Below, piece after piece: positions 11,622 through 11,776 of a stretch of DNA of 11,776 bases. The notes under the pieces were generated by a model. That model did no database searches. It had not been told where the DNA came from and saw only the letters and a list, made by a program, of their open reading frames with translations. Position 1 is the stretch's first letter. Each line of letters begins with the position of its first letter. The stretch is taken from assembly GCA_029781075.1 (NCBI GenBank), contig JAKOXJ010000017.1:1-11776 (forward strand), in the 5' to 3' direction. Source of the stretch: a bacterium (GTDB taxonomy: Bacteria; Patescibacteriota; Saccharimonadia; Saccharimonadales; HK-STAS-PATE-42). The position numbers and the translations under genes were made by a program.

Positions 11622-11776
11622 ATGAGAGATTTTGAAAGAACAGATTTAAGAGAAGTGCAGAAGAAGATTGATAATGGATTCGGTTTTGTTGTTGCAGGTC
11701 ATAATTATGGCCGAGTAGATCGGATGAGCCTTGATGAGAGGGATACGGTTGCTAGTCAAATGGTTTTGGTATTAAG
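11622..11776 (+). CDS. unknown protein, 5' part only (cut by window end)
   Basis: Fifty-one codons are visible before the window ends. The reading starts MRDFERTDLREVQKKIDNG and continues through FGFVVAGHNYGRVDRMSLDE to QMVLVL. ATG 11622 has a good ribosome-binding site, GAGGAAAG (11611-11618). The visible part is soluble, with an amphipathic, charged N-terminal helix and a short hydrophobic beta strand (GFGFVVAGH). I do not recognise it. No clear promoter lies between the terminator at 11571-11598 and this gene, so its expression probably depends on read-through of that terminator. Confidence 0.65.
   Translation, partial: MRDFERTDLREVQKKIDNGFGFVVAGHNYGRVDRMSLDERDTVASQMVLVL

Noticed and set aside
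1..11776. Recoded TGA (glycine), as in Gracilibacteria and Absconditabacteria
   Set aside because: Highly conserved proteins (S2, EF-Ts, RRF, XseA) are full length with no in-frame TGA, and the methyltransferase gene ends naturally at TGA.
1..11776. tRNA or rRNA genes, CRISPR arrays, insertion sequences, attachment sites
   Set aside because: No cloverleaf with TTCGA-type arms, no regularly spaced direct repeats, no transposase or integrase motifs, and no terminal repeats were seen.

Overview
The window is a gene-dense, AT-rich bacterial segment in which all fourteen protein genes (the last one cut by the window edge) lie on the + strand. Compact proteins, very short or absent 5' leaders, few Shine-Dalgarno sites and a pruned rpsB-tsf-frr-rseP cluster suggest a reduced genome of the Patescibacteria/CPR type, possibly Saccharibacteria. 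That placement is inference. The standard code applies: conserved proteins read through full length with no in-frame TGA, and TGA is used once as a stop (5543-6058).

Layout. (1) 1-2523: promoter, then a secreted coiled-coil/CHAP cell-wall hydrolase (PcsB-like) and a membrane-anchored S41 protease (CtpA/CtpB type). This pair is often found behind ftsEX. (2) 2541-4162: a receiver-only response regulator and a UPF0104/LPG-synthase-type membrane protein. (3) 4171-6058: xseA-xseB (exonuclease VII) and a FAM173-like SAM methyltransferase, tightly packed as one operon. (4) 6055-7309: two unrecognised genes, the first with a basic tail and the second acidic, each with its own promoter. (5) 7314-8788: rpsB-tsf behind a strong promoter and a ~110-nt structured leader. 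(6) 8789-8953: a structured intergenic region where many bacteria carry pyrH. (7) 8954-11438: frr, rseP (site-2 protease) and a CPBP-family intramembrane protease. (8) 11435-11776: a promoter, an 18-codon small ORF, three competing RNA hairpins ending in an intrinsic terminator, and the start of an unknown gene with a good ribosome-binding site.

Two regulatory themes stand out. First, an extended -10 element of the form TGnTAgAAT recurs, and in several genes (xseA, frr, rseP, and less clearly the regulator and the UPF0104 gene) it sits only 5-14 nt before the start codon with no Shine-Dalgarno site, which suggests leaderless or near-leaderless mRNAs. Genes with longer leaders or internal operon positions (CHAP gene, tsf, last gene) do show Shine-Dalgarno sites. 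Second, the segment at 11456-11621 has the 1:2 / 2:3 / 3:4 logic of a translation-coupled transcription attenuator and is the best candidate here for an undescribed regulatory system.
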